Origin: Triglochin maritima | Lineage: Eukaryota > Streptophyta > Magnoliopsida > Alismatales > Juncaginaceae | DNA length: 64,000 nt | Direction of reading: 5' to 3' | Assembly: GCA_963682175.1 (NCBI GenBank) | Contig: OY821772.1 | Span: 50,118,925 to 50,182,924 of the forward strand | Shown: positions 34,591-45,861 of the stretch, piece after piece | How the letters are laid out: each line of letters opens with the position of its first letter | Position numbering within the stretch: the first letter of the stretch is position 1 | Notes under the pieces: generated by a model | Told to the model about the DNA's origin: nothing | What the model saw: the letters and a program-made list of their open reading frames with translations, nothing else | Databases searched by the model: none | Translations under genes and position numbers: made by a program

Positions 34591-37500
34591 ATGGGCAATG
34601 CATCTCTGCTTTATGTTTCCAACATGTTGTTCCTTGCGCTAGTGTGTCTGCAGTTTTGTGCTTGCTCGGGGTATACTTCCTTCGTGTTTGGAGACTCCTT
34701 GGTGGATGCTGGAAACAATGACTACCTTTTCACGCTCTCTAAGGCGGATTCACCACCTTACGGTATCGATTTTGTTGCTTCTGGTGGCCGTCCGACTGGG
34801 AGATTCACCAACGGAAGAACCATTGCTGATATAGTAGGTAAAGTCTAAACTATAGTAAATTGCATTTAAGTTTCAGATAGTTATTGCAAATATTTTAATG
34901 CCTTTTAGTCATTCATAGCTGGTATTTGATATTTCAGGTGAAGCTTTGGGAGAGAAATCATTTCCTCCCCCTTATTTGGCTCAAATCTCTTCCATTGGTG
35001 ATGCAAGTTTTAGAGGTCTCAATTATGCTTCGGGGGCAGCTGGAATTCTGGACGAAACCGGAACCATGTTTGTCTGTGCTGACCACTCATCTAATTTCCT
35101 CCTTGTTTTCTCACCATCAAATACGATGTTATGCTCATACGTGTATATGTGATCCATTTTTTTTAATTTTAGATAGGAAGAGTCCCCCTGAGCAAGCAAA
35201 TCACTTATTTTGAGCAGACAAGGACCCAAATGATAGCACTGCAGGGACAAAACGTTACACAAAAAATCTTGAAGAATGCTATTTTTTCTATAACAATTGG
35301 ATCCAATGATATTCTCAACTATCTTGCACCTTCCATACCCTTCTTCACAAAGGAGAAGCCGCCATCCGACATGCTTCACTACATCATGGTGTCCAACTTC
35401 ACAACACATCTCAAGGTATACGTACGAGAATATGACATACTGAAACATTTGCTAGATAAACCTTAATTGTTGTTACTTGTTAGCTTGTCGAAAGCTTAAT
35501 TTTCAAAGGGATGTTTAAGCCCATTAGTATAAGCCCAGTCCAGTAGGTCTAAAACCTTTGAAACCTGCCCTTTTAAAAAAACTGAATTGCTAAACATCGT
35601 TCCAAAATTACTTAAATCGTCCCTTGAAATTACCATTTTGTCATTCCCTCATTTCTACTGCTATAACGCGACATTTTACACTCCTATCACACATCTCTCT
35701 TCATATTCCTCTTATAATCATAAAAAATAATGTTTTGGGGGTCAGTAATGAACCAACGGACGCCCCAGTGTACTCGAATCTGGTAAAATAACTAACATCT
35801 TTTTAAAAAAAATAATAAAAAATAATAAAAAATTACGGACGTCCGACGGAGCCGCCCCCACGTAGGAGGGGGCGTCTGGCTAAGACGCCTTCCCCATGGG
35901 GGTGACGTTTTACCCAGACGTCATACCCATCGAGGAGGCGTTTTACCCAGACGCTCCGCCCATGGGACAAGCGTCTGTGTAAGACGCCTCCCCCATGGGG
36001 GAGGCGTCTTATCCAGACGCCCCCTCCTACGTGGGGGCGGCTCCGTCGGACGCCCGTAATTTTTTATTATTTTTTTTAAAAGATAATTGATTATAAATTT
36101 AGATAATTGTTAAATTAATTAATAAGTTAATAATTTCTATATTCGGATGACCGATACCTCTTCGGTACACCAAAAATTAAAAAAAATTCCAGATCCAACA
36201 ATTTCAAAATCCAAAAAACTCATTGTAAGTCAGGATGTTTTACCACCGGGGGATTTGGAACTTAAAAAATGTTGGATCTGGAAATTTTTTGAATCTTCAT
36301 CACTTGCAAAAAAACTCATTGTAATCCGACCGGTTACCACCGAAAACTTGCAAAGAAACGTCAAATAATTTGAGATAACACACCGTATAATTTTAATTTG
36401 ACAAAAAATTTAAAAAAAACGGGACGTCTGGCTAAGACGTCTGTACCATCGTGGCGGCGTCTGGCTAAGACGCCTCCACCATGGTTGAGGCGTCTTAGCG
36501 AGACGCGTACACCATGGTAGAGGCGTCTGGCTAAGACGCATCAACCATGGTGGAGGCGTCTTAGCCAGACGCCTCCACGATGGTGCAGGCGTCTTAGCCA
36601 GACGCCCGACTCGGAAAAAAAAATCCGTCTCCGTTACTTCGCCTGATCTAGGTGTTTCGCCAGACATTTTCGTGGTGTTTGTAATAGGAATGTTAGTAAA
36701 ACTGAGTCAAAAACATTGTTTAAAGACACGGGACGATATGGGTATTAAATATATTGTTAAGGGCAATTTGGTAGTTTCAAGAAGCGATTTAAGTAGTTTT
36801 GGGGCGACTTTTAGTAGTTCCCTAGAAAAAAACGGTCTTTAACCAAATCCTTAACAAACTTATAACAAACATCAACTCAATTCTATAAATAAAGGTTAAC
36901 TCACCTTCTTCATTATGGGCAGGGTAGTTTTTCCTATGTCTTGCATTTTGATTATACGAATAACAAATAACCTTGACATTGTTCACAACCAATTTTTATC
37001 ACTTGCGAAATTTTCAGAGATTACATGAGCTTGGTGGAAGGAAATTTTTGGTAGTTGGAGTGGGTCCGATAGGATGCATACCATATGTTCGAGCTCTCGA
37101 ACTCGTTTCTGGAGAAAGGTGTTCATCAGCGGCTAACAGGTTGGTCGAAGGCTACAACTCGAAGCTCCAATCAATGCTAGAATGGTTGAACCAAGAATTC
37201 GGTCCCGATTCAGTATTTGTTTACGCAAACTCCTACGACATCTCTATGGAGATCATAAGAAACTACCGGAGCTTTGGTAATGATAATTAGACCTTCTTAA
37301 TTCATTCAATTGATCATTATTTTGAAATCTAGAGTTTACCAACTCCAAGCAGGGTTCGAGAATGCTGACGATCCCTGTTGTGGCGCGAGTTTTCCACCGT
37401 TCATATGCTTTAAAGGTCGCGATGCGAACAGCAGCTCGACATTGTGTGCCGATCGATCCAAGTACGTGTTTTGGGATGCATACCATCCAACAGAGGCTCT

Positions 37501-37591
37501 GAACTTGATTGCGGCAGCGAGATTGCTTGATGGGGACGATAGGTTCGTGCATCCCATGAACATGCGCGGACTAAATGATTACACGCCCTGA
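34591..37591 (+). CDS. GDSL-type esterase/lipase
   Basis: Five exons: 34591-34837, 34938-35071, 35173-35415, 37018-37276 and 37353-37591. All have GT/AG borders and keep frame, giving 373 aa, normal for the plant SGNH/GDSL family. I chose the ATG at 34591 because it is followed directly by a hydrophobic signal-peptide-like stretch ([17 protein letters not shown]). An in-frame ATG at 34552 sits almost on the TATA-like element. Family blocks are present: catalytic Ser in [11 protein letters not shown], Gly in [10 protein letters not shown], Asn in IGSNDIL, and Asp/His in [10 protein letters not shown]. The enzyme is expected to be secreted and to hydrolyse ester bonds; the substrate is unknown. 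Intron 3 (1.6 kb) is enlarged by MULE E2. AATAAA signals follow at 37631. Confidence 0.92.
35821..36072. repeat. Large palindrome enclosing a 33-bp array (E2, PMD side)
   Basis: Arms 35821-35890 and 36002-36072 are near-perfect inverse copies, containing CCGACGGAGCCGCCCCCACG and its complement. The middle holds about four units of 33-34 bp with GCGTCT...AGACGCC and CCCCATGGGG palindromes. The block lies where PMD intron 1 would be. Confidence 0.85.
36420..36608 (-). repeat. 33-bp palindromic array (E2, transposase side)
   Basis: Five to six units of 33 bp with GCGTCTGGCTAAGACGC-type and CACCATGGTGGAG-type palindromes. It follows the first transposase exon in the intron position used in E1 and E3. 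The unit sequences differ from E1 but period and layout are the same. Confidence 0.85.
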
Positions 37592-37630
37592 ATGTTTCCA
37601 AATGTTGTACGTGCATAAGATGTTTTGATT

Positions 37631-37648
37631 AATAAAATCTATAATAAA
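37631..37648 (+). terminator. Polyadenylation signals of the GDSL gene
   Basis: AATAAA at 37631-37636 and again at 37643-37648, 40-57 nt after the stop codon. Position and sequence fit plant near-upstream elements. Confidence 0.55.
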
Positions 37649-38008
37649 ACTTTACAACTTTTATTTAATTTTGAGATATTCTTTAAATGATTGTGTATTT
37701 AATTAGATCCAATTTGTAATTCGGAAATAACGATAAATGTCAAAGACCAAGTCCGAAAGAGCAATCATAATTAAGAGAATGTTAAATAATTAATGGATGT
37801 TCAAGCTTTTCAAAAAAGAGAGAGGATATAATCCATTCTTAATCATCCCAAAACAGATATAATAAATCATTTTATTTTTATTTTTTATTTTTTAATAATT
37901 ACACACACAATTGGTCCCTCCAAACTAGTGGTACATTAATATGGTTTCCAAGATAACAGTACTATGCAAGTTAAAAGACTTGCATCTTAGTCGCCGCACA
38001 GTCATCTT
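37649..38008. other. AT-rich spacer
   Basis: Sequence between the GDSL lipase 3' end and the GOST/CAND pseudogene. Nothing recognised. Confidence 0.4.
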
Positions 38009-39213
38009 ATGGTCAACTTTCGAACATTCTTGGGAGTCCCAAACATCCCCTTTCCTTCCTCAAAATTAGGAGATCACCGAACGACCATCGTAGTCATTGT
38101 ATACCGTACTTTCTTCACCTCTGTCCTCTACTTCCTTGCAGCAATCGGATCTTCGAAAGCGATGATTCAATTCACACATATTCAATCCGAATATCCGGCT
38201 ATCATTCCCTTGCACAACTTTGGTTTCACAAGCAAAGGAGTCCTAGAACTAAATATATCGATAATTTGGAGACTTGATTACGTCCCCTTACCGGATTCCT
38301 CCCAGATAGGCTTCTTCTTTAGCTCCGGAGGTGAGAAGAATCGTGTCTTTCGGTCGCTACGCAATGACCACATCGCCTGAAAACTCCAACACGACCTCCT
38401 CGAACCTGTTCTTCACTTTCCGCTCCGTTAACTCTAGCAACATTAGCTTCGTCTTCAGCCAAACAGAACCTGGCGAATTCATACTAGTCTTCGCCAATTG
38501 CCTCCCCTACGTCCATGTAGAAATTGAAGTCACATCCTCTATGTATAATGTTGACCCGACAACAGGCGCTAAAGACTATCTCTCCGTGGGGTACACAAAT
38601 CTCCCCTTAATTAACTTGGTCTTTTTCGTCATCTACACCTTATTATCGCTCATCTGGGTCGTAATTCGCGAACGAAATCGCCTCACCAGCTCTCGTCGCG
38701 TTCATTACTTCATGTTTGCTGCTATCGTGCTGAAGGCGTTCAATATGTTATGCCAGGCGAAAAACAGTTCCCACACCAAACGCACCGGTCTCCGACACAG
38801 ATGGGCTCTTATCTTTAGGACGTCTAGTTTTCTCTCCCGAACAATGTTGTTCACGCTGACCGGGACGGGGTTGTTTTTCTTGAAGCTTCGTCTTCTGAAG
38901 AAAGAGAATACAGTGGTAGTGATTTTGATCTTACTTCAAGCGGCAGCCGAGGTATTCTACGACAATGTTGTATTGCTGTTTGTGATTGTTGACATTGTTT
39001 GCTGCTATGTAGCTTTGCGTCCTGTTAAATGGTCCCTGAAGGATCTCAAAGCGACTGCTAGTATTGATACCAACCCTGTCCATCTCAAGAATCTCAAAGT
39101 ATTTTAAAAGTACTCCATCGCGATCAAATTATATTTCTGCATCACTCGACTTCTACGATATGTTCTCCACGGTAGCGATGGGCATGAGTACTTGTGGTTC
39201 ACAATGGTGTAAA
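38009..39213 (+). pseudogene. Seven-transmembrane GOST/CAND-type (lung 7TM receptor family) pseudogene
   Basis: The plant GOST/CAND family comprises Golgi-localised or candidate G-protein-coupled seven-helix proteins. The first frame (38009-38377) carries the N-terminal luminal part ('IIPLHNFGFTSKGVLEL', 'LPDSSQIGFFF'). After a frame change near 38330 the second frame continues ('YLSVGYTNLPLINLVFFVIY', 'KRTGLRHRWALIF', 'WSLKDLKA') with several membrane helices. Internal stretches are shortened. A stop occurs at about 39105, and similarity continues in the same frame to about 39211 ('YLWFTMV'), after which the family's cytoplasmic tail is missing. No introns are visible, which fits either an intronless parent or a retrocopy. 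Confidence 0.75.
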
Positions 39214-40330
39214 TAGCAAATGTGAACCTCTGTTTTTCTGTGATTTTAGCGAATGTCGTTTCTCTTGCTCTCCAACTAGTCTATTAGGTTGAACTAATAA
39301 TTAGTATAAGTAATTTTCTTGTTAGATTTTGGACTTTCAAATCCTTAATCAATGCACGGGCCTAATTGGCATATCATAATGAATTCCCATAACAACGTGA
39401 TAATTATAGACGTGGGAAAGTAACTATCTAAATGGTACATCGAACCTGGAATAGCGGCAATAAGACAAATAGCGGTCTTTTGAAGAAAAAAACAAAAAAT
39501 ATCAAGCGTGATTCTATTAGATTAAAATGATTATTTTTATGAAAATATTAAAAGACGAATAATTGTGCCAACGTGTCTACAAATTGACGCACTTCTGCCA
39601 GTTCTGTTTATTGGGGAAAAAATAATTAAATACGCCCACATGTACCACTTCGGCCTGTTGGGGCCTTGAGGGCTTCTGCGGTTGCTTTGCAGGGCCTACA
39701 CGGGTGGAGGCCCAATGAATTGAAGCCAGCCTTAGAGAAATTCAAGGGTTTCCAAACAAGTTCTAATCAGGTATGGTCTTGAACTTGAAAGGTCATGTTG
39801 AAAGGCCCCATCAGGCTCACTGATTCCAACAAGTTGCAAAGTGCAACCTCATCCGACAGAAACGGGGTAAAAAATCTCGGCACCAGTTGGTGTGTCCCTC
39901 AACGAAGGGTGGGACCGACTGACCCAAATCCACGCCGAAGGCTGTTGGCAGCGGTGTCAGTTCTGTGAGTCTGAGACAATGGCCATTATATTATTATTGA
40001 ATACAAAAATGTGTCACCTGAACTGTGTCGGTGATACAGGACTTAATACATATGAGTTCCAAATTCGCCATTCACGCCGAACATAACAGTTCGTTTTTCC
40101 ACGAGTGGCCTAACTGTATGCGGTAATGGGCCATGGAAATTGAGATCATCAGAACATTAATGGTTCGAATAAGCCGACAAAAGCCATTAAAACCCAACAC
40201 CCGTTAGAGATTAAAAGGTAGCATTATTCACTAGTGATCACGTGATGAGGAACAATAAATGCTCTTCATCGCTGACAAGAAAACACATTATCTCAAGCTG
40301 TATCGGTCGCGGGAAATGTTAGCGGCCATA
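39214..40330. other. No recognisable feature
   Basis: Mixed-composition intergenic sequence with a slightly GC-richer patch at 39640-39960. No gene, RNA gene or repeat that I can support. Confidence 0.4.
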
Positions 40331-41060
40331 AGAGTGTGCTTTTAACTGAGATCAGGTTTAACAGTGTCCTCGGGCATCCTCTTATTTATCTGTCACGGCA
40401 ATTTTTTTCTCCACCGCGTCAGTTTACTTCATCCACCTAAAAATTCTCCTTAATCATCTGGCTACCTCCACCCACCTTACACTTCGTTTCCTCCACATCA
40501 GTTCTTAATTAAACAATTTTAATTCTTACACAATATTTAAAAAATTACATTTTACATAATTCTAATTGTAATTACTACTTCTAATTATTTTAACTCGAAA
40601 ATATTTAATTTTTACTATTAAATCACTAAATTATTATTAAATATTACGAAACCACGTTACATATTACATAAACTGAAATCGGAAATATTACATTCCAATT
40701 TAACAAACGATAATACATATTACATAAACTGGACTTCAAAATAATACATTACAAATTTCGTTAAACCCATTTTCAAACTTGTAATGGCGTTAAACTGTGA
40801 TTAAATAGTGATCCCACAATAATCAAAAATTATCAACCCACGTTACTAAAAAAATACACAATACATTATCAATTATCTCTAGTAACAAATCATCCACTAA
40901 AATAAAAAAAATGGACAAATTGGGGGACAACACGTGCCCCCCACCCGAGTGTTCTCCGGGCATCCATTCGGAAGCTCCGGCACCCGAATGGACGCCCAGG
41001 TGGGTGCCCCGGGCAGCCACCCAGATGTCGCCCAGGCACGCACTTCCCGTTAGGGGTGCC
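40331..41060. mobile_element. Harbinger-type non-autonomous element, about 730 bp
   Basis: The right end reads CCCGTTAGGGGTGCC followed by TTAA; the left end near 40331 resembles AGAGTGTGCTTTTAAC. It shares the GC-rich ACACGTGCCCCCCACCC and CCCGGGCAGCC blocks with 30493-30973. Its longer AT centre contains repeated ATATTACATAAACTG-like pieces. It abuts the next element directly. Confidence 0.5.
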
Positions 41061-41064
41061 TTAA

Positions 41065-41517
41065 GAGCACCATTAACGGCGCCCGGGCAGTTCCCGGGAG
41101 CCCGATTTTCTCTTTCAGCCACGTCAGCTTCTTTCTCCGTCACGTTAGCTCAAACAAATCCCCCTAAATTTTTCTTAACCACACACAGAAACAACTCAAG
41201 CGCCCTACATTCTCTCCCATACACGTCATTTCGGGATCAATCCAAGGCAAAACACACAAAAATGTCAAAAAATTCTAGAAAAATAAACAAATAAAAAACA
41301 TTTTTTCATAATTCTTTTTATAAAAACGATTTTAAATAATTTTTAAAATATTTTCTAAAACAAAAACTCAAAAAAAAAAACCAATGGTGGAGGCCACGTG
41401 CCCCCCACCCACCCAGATTTTCCACTCTGGGCGTGCAGGTGGAAATTCTGCTTTTTCACCTATGTGGCCGGCCGGTGTAAAGTACCGCTCGGGGGCACAA
41501 TAACGGTTACGGATGGC
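41065..41517. mobile_element. PIF/Harbinger-type MITE abutting the previous element
   Basis: The left end GAGCACCATTAACGG follows TAA at 41062-41064. The interior matches 30493-30973 closely (CACGTCAGC, 'ATTTCGGGATCAAT', 'AAAACGATTTTAAATAATTT'). The right end (TAACGGTTACGGATGGC) is mutated, so the terminal duplication is unclear. Confidence 0.7.
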
Positions 41518-44310
41518 ATATGTATATTGATAAATTCACATATTTGTGATTCCAAATTACATTGTTGCTAACTTTAAATCAACATCTACCAAAACAAAAT
41601 TGCTTGAAAAGCTTATTATAATCTATTGCTTTCCAAAACAAAATTATTTGAAAAGCATATTTTCATGTTGGGAGTTCTTTCATGGATTGAGGCTTTATCT
41701 TGAATTGTTTCCCGCGTAATTCTTTCAATATCTTGGTTATTTAAGATGGACCGCGGTTCGCGGCATAGATATCCAGAGGAAAACAATAACAGTTACATGT
41801 ACAAATGCGAAGTCCAATACGAGATGCCCACGGAAAACAAAAACATATTGGTTCAAACAGTAGACATCATCTACAAGATCAAATCTAAATCTCGGAAACA
41901 AACAAATCAGAACAGCAGCTCTAAACTCGTCGAGTTAACCCCTATGTGCATAGTTTTCATTCCTTGGTTTTCTCACCATAGGTCAACGCTAATGGAGCCT
42001 AGCGCAGTTGACCTGAACGTTTTTTGGAAATTGGAATGGATTGAAAACATAAGAATTTGTATCACTTAGATAATATTTAGCGTAACTACGTATAACTCTT
42101 GAACTACGCCTCAATAGTGCTTAGATCTTCTGAACTTTGAAATGTTGTATACTCTTTTAATTTTCATTTGGTACATTTTTTTCCCGATTTCTGATTCTGG
42201 CAAGGTTTGGTTTCGGTGGTTTGATTGTTTGGTAACATTTTGCTCGCTCAATGTACTAATAACTCGTTGGTTCTTAACGTATTCATTGTTATTTTCCATT
42301 TTTTTTATACTAGTATCCTCAAATAGTCGTCATTTTAACTTTTAACGAAACAATACTCAAAATCGCATTAAATTTTGTTCAAATTTGAACAAAATGTGAT
42401 ATAAAATTGATGTCAATATGATACAAATTTGAACTAAATCTGAAGCAAGTTCGAATTTTATTTGTTAAATTGTCAATGAATAGGAGGTAAAGTGTTATGT
42501 ATGTGACATTTCAGCGTTTAGGGGTTGTAAGTTTATAAGGACATAGTTGAAGGGGTTATCTGTAATTACCCTAATATTTATGCATTAATAATCATTCATA
42601 CCCTTTTTGCTAGAATAGAAGTACCATCTGCAAACCTAGGCTCATCGCTTACCTCTTTTCTAAAGTCTGAGTTGCCACTCTCTTTCTGACGGATTCTCAA
42701 CGAAAAGAAACTTTGTTTTTGTGATGACGACGTTAGCAAGTTAGTTTCCCTTAGATTTTTTATTGTTTGCTTTTTCTGACTTTTCTTACAGCGTAAGAAG
42801 ATATTTTTGAAACCAGGGTAATAATTTAATTATGATGTTATGAACCCTTCTTCAGTCATTTTCTTTTGAAGATCTACAAAGATAGGTTGGTGCTGCGGTC
42901 CCCAATCCCCCCATGATACGTACATGTCTTTCCTAAGTATATTTCCTTTTACTTTATCTAACACACACACACACATATAAAGTCTAGCGTTCTTCACAAA
43001 TCAGAAAACTCAAGAAGCCTAAAATCGGAAATCATATGTAGTACCACTCTGTATGGCTATAAAAGTTTCAAAACAGATGAACACTAACGAGCTAGTTCAG
43101 TTACTGGATCACATACATAGTCCTAATCTCGTGGCTTTTGCATTCTTTTAAATTATTCCTCAACACATACATACCATGCAGATAAATTTGCACGATAGAA
43201 AGAGCAGGTTAACTTACAATAACCAACATCAAATCCGTCATCTTGATTTTCAAAGTTTCAATGTCCAGGGTCAGGCTGAGTTAACTCGGCTAAACACTTT
43301 TGCTTTAGAGCGCAGTTCTAAGCTGCAAGATTGATAGAAAATAGCCTTTTCAATGAATAGTCATGACCAGAATATCTTTAACCCTTAAAGCGTCAAAAAG
43401 AAACGAAAAACCTTACAATTGCAGTATTCCACTATTATTAAGGTATGTTATGAAAATTGTGTATAGTAGATGATTCACCTTTCAAGATGTTTCACCTTCC
43501 AAGATGGTTCATCTTCCAACCAATCTATTATACCTCCTCTATTAATATGTGTTGTAATGTTATATTTACATCATTATTTAATGTAGACTATGTAACTTAC
43601 ACACCTCTATGTGTATAAATATGAGGTTGTAGTATGTATTGAGAACACACAAAAAAGATGAAATACAACTCCTCCATTCTCCCCCAACTTCTTGTCCTTT
43701 TGTTTGATCGGTTATTTTACAACAGATATTATTATTATTGTTGTTGTTGTTATTGTTATTGTTAGAGTTACAATCGTACTGGAAGTGCTTTCACTTTCTG
43801 CCTCTTCGGTAAACATGCAATTGCATGCTCTACTACAGTCTCCTTGTAGCTGTTCTTCAGAGTAAGAAAACATCACGTGGGTTACTTTCCTTGGTTGGGA
43901 CTTGGAAGAAGACACCATATATACCAGCAAGCAGCAACGTCTCCTCGCAGCAACTTATTTAAAGTTACTATCCTCGTAGCAGCTTATTTAAAGTTACTAT
44001 TGAAGTAAAAATAAAGGTACGAAAACGTAGAACAACATACGTAGCAAAATCAACTCGTTCTGAAAATATAAATAAAATAGCCAAACTTACCCGAAAGATC
44101 CAAAACTGACAGAAATCGAACAAAAACACACTAGGTAAAGAGCAAATTAAGTTACACATGATGGTAAAAAAAACACCATCAACAAGAAAAAGAACCCCAA
44201 AAAACAAAATAAAATAAAAAGCAGCATCACCAACAGTATAAACTACATCACTTGTTGACTTCCCTCCGTCCAAAACCTTACAAACAAACCCGACATCATC
44301 ACACACTTAC
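41518..44310. other. Intergenic; two microsatellites
   Basis: An (AC)n run lies at 42960-42975 and an ATT/GTT trinucleotide run at 43728-43762. No gene recognised; the open frame at 41746-42069 resembles no family I know. Confidence 0.4.
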
Positions 44311-44314
44311 TACT

Positions 44315-44341
44315 TGCATGCGTGCATGCGTGCATGCATGC
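44315..44341. repeat. TGCATGC (RY-type) cluster downstream of the MYC-like gene
   Basis: TGCATGC occurs repeatedly at 44315-44341, in the 3' flank of the minus-strand bHLH gene. CATGCA is the plant RY motif bound by B3 factors; here it may simply be a short tandem repeat. Confidence 0.5.
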
Positions 44342-44367
44342 TACGTCAAAGCTTAACTCAAACTATT

Positions 44368-45741
44368 TTATTTGAGATTATCCAAAGTTGCCAACAAGGC
44401 AGTCTTGAAGCTATCCTCGTCCTGCAAACCCATCGGGGGTTTGACCATCACGTCCTGCAACATGAGGTCCCTTACGCATGACACGCTGGCGTGCTGTACG
44501 TGGACGTCGAGGTCCCTCAGCGCGTCCATCAACCTCGCCGTCGGGTGCTTCTGGTTCTCCGATTGGACCCGAACCAACGCCTCCGATCCCATGATCTTCA
44601 CCTCCACCTCCATCGCTACGCTACCCGAGACAACGCTCCCAACCGCGCAACCGCCCGGAGTGGCCCCCCCGACGAATATGACTTCCTTTTTTACTCTCTT
44701 GGCTTTCGACTCGAGTTCGTCGACTTTGGAACGGAGTTCTTTGATGTACGCGACGGCGTCGGCGAGCAGGGAGGCTTTGTCCATTCTCGACACGTTGGGG
44801 ACGACGGAACGGAGCGCGTAGAAGCGGTGATTGAGTTTCTCACGCCTTTGTCTCTCGGCTTCGACGTGGTTTACCGGCATCTCCCGACCGTTACTGGGCT
44901 TTCTTCCTCGTTTCCTCGGAAGACGCTGTTCTAGCGATAACTCCCCGCTGTCGGATTCTGAATTGAAGTCCGAATTCACGACGGACCCCGCGATTGGGAC
45001 TTCTGTTCTTGGCTTGATGTTTGTGGGTAGGGGTCGGGTTGTTGCGTTGGGTGAAGTGTTCCCATTCGTATTCGTATTCACCCAACCCACGTTTATCGGT
45101 AAGCCCAGAAGAGCCTTGCAGGATTGCACCAGACCCCAATTCTCCGCCACGAGTTCCGTCGAACCCAACTCGAGAACATTCCCGTTCCCAGTCGGAACGC
45201 AGGCGATGGTCTCGATCCCATGGAGGTGCGCCTCCTGGGACCGATCGCACCCATAAGTCTGCAACTCGTGCCCGCCCGACAACCAAACTGGTCCAGCTGA
45301 ATCAATCGCACGAATCGGAAGGCCAGCGTTGAGAGTCCGGGCAGAGGAGACAACATAGAACCACTCGACATCAGAGACAAAGCCTTCGTTAGACGAGGCA
45401 TCGTCGGAAAGAAGAGCCTGCTGCAGCTCTCTCTTCCGAGAAAGATTACCGGCTCCGGCCGACCCCGGCCTTTCCCCACGGAAGTAACCGTCGCACCAGA
45501 CGAGGCTGGTGAGGGTTGTGGTTGCTTGATGTTCGGGTGGGGCGGCACGCCAGAGGATGGCGTAAGTCCACCACTCGGGACGGGAGTGGACAAAGTAGCG
45601 GAGGCGGTCTTGGATGGTCAGCAGAGGGGTCTGAATAGAAGCTGTAGTGTGGTTGAACAAAAGAGAGTTATTGTGGCAAGAAAGTGGAAGTGAAAGCGGA
45701 AGCGAAGGAGAAGGAGAAGTTGGGGAGATGAATTCCGCCAT
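44368..45741 (-). CDS. MYC2/bHLH14-like jasmonate-type bHLH transcription factor (intronless)
   Basis: Single exon of 457 aa, as usual for subgroup IIIe bHLH factors. Residues about 45-215 form the bHLH-MYC N-terminal region that binds JAZ repressors and Mediator in MYC2 ('FVHSRPEWWTYAILWRA', 'LVWCDGYF', 'VEWFYVVSSARTL', 'ELVAENWGLVQSCKALLG'). A basic stretch RKRGRKP leads into the bHLH domain at about 290-345 ('HVEAERQRREKLNHRFYALR'), with the His-Glu-Arg pattern for E/G-box DNA. A C-terminal ACT-like dimerisation region follows. Intronless structure supports the group. It could act as an activator (MYC2/3/4) or as a relative such as bHLH14 or a JAM repressor; length and sequence favour bHLH14-like. 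The ATG at 45741 has a TATA box about 110 bp upstream. Confidence 0.9.
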   Translation of the reverse strand: MAEFISPTSPSPSLPLSLPLSCHNNSLLFNHTTASIQTPLLTIQDRLRYFVHSRPEWWTYAILWRAAPPEHQATTTLTSLVWCDGYFRGERPGSAGAGNLSRKRELQQALLSDDASSNEGFVSDVEWFYVVSSARTLNAGLPIRAIDSAGPVWLSGGHELQTYGCDRSQEAHLHGIETIACVPTGNGNVLELGSTELVAENWGLVQSCKALLGLPINVGWVNTNTNGNTSPNATTRPLPTNIKPRTEVPIAGSVVNSDFNSESDSGELSLEQRLPRKRGRKPSNGREMPVNHVEAERQRREKLNHRFYALRSVVPNVSRMDKASLLADAVAYIKELRSKVDELESKAKRVKKEVIFVGGATPGGCAVGSVVSGSVAMEVEVKIMGSEALVRVQSENQKHPTARLMDALRDLDVHVQHASVSCVRDLMLQDVMVKPPMGLQDEDSFKTALLATLDNLK

Positions 45742-45853
45742 GATCGATAGAGTTCCAAGTTAACAAAATCTCACTTAAACAAAACCACCCTTTGGATGTA
45801 GTAGTTGTTAGGAAAAGAGAGTGGGTTTGAAGTGGGGAGTGGAGTAAGGGGGG

Positions 45854-45860
45854 TTTTATA
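45854..45860 (-). promoter_or_regulatory. TATA box of the MYC-like gene
   Basis: TATAAAA on the minus strand, 113-119 bp upstream of the ATG at 45741, implying a leader of roughly 80-90 nt. Confidence 0.6.
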
Positions 45861-45861
45861 A

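Larger units (their letters stand above)
35582..36822. mobile_element. Non-autonomous MULE 'E2', 1.24 kb, in a GDSL lipase intron
   Basis: Both ends match the E1 terminal repeats: left CTGAATTGCTAAACATCG with 'ATTACTTAAATCG'; right, inverted, GGGAACTACTAAAAGTCG. Flanks TTAAAAAAA and TAGAAAAAA agree at 7 of 9. It keeps a remnant of PMD exon 1 (ATG at 35730, donor near 35782) and, inverted at the other end, a 10-codon transposase exon 1 ([10 protein letters not shown], 36638-36667, donor GTAACG). Each is followed by its own 33-bp palindromic array; all other coding exons are gone. Confidence 0.85.

Noticed and set aside
41746..42069. 107-codon open frame as a gene
   Set aside because: No recognisable domain, no splice-bounded neighbours, and composition like the surrounding noncoding sequence.
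44372..45332. Plus-strand open frames opposite the MYC-like gene
   Set aside because: These are antisense shadows of a GC-rich coding exon with clear bHLH motifs on the minus strand.
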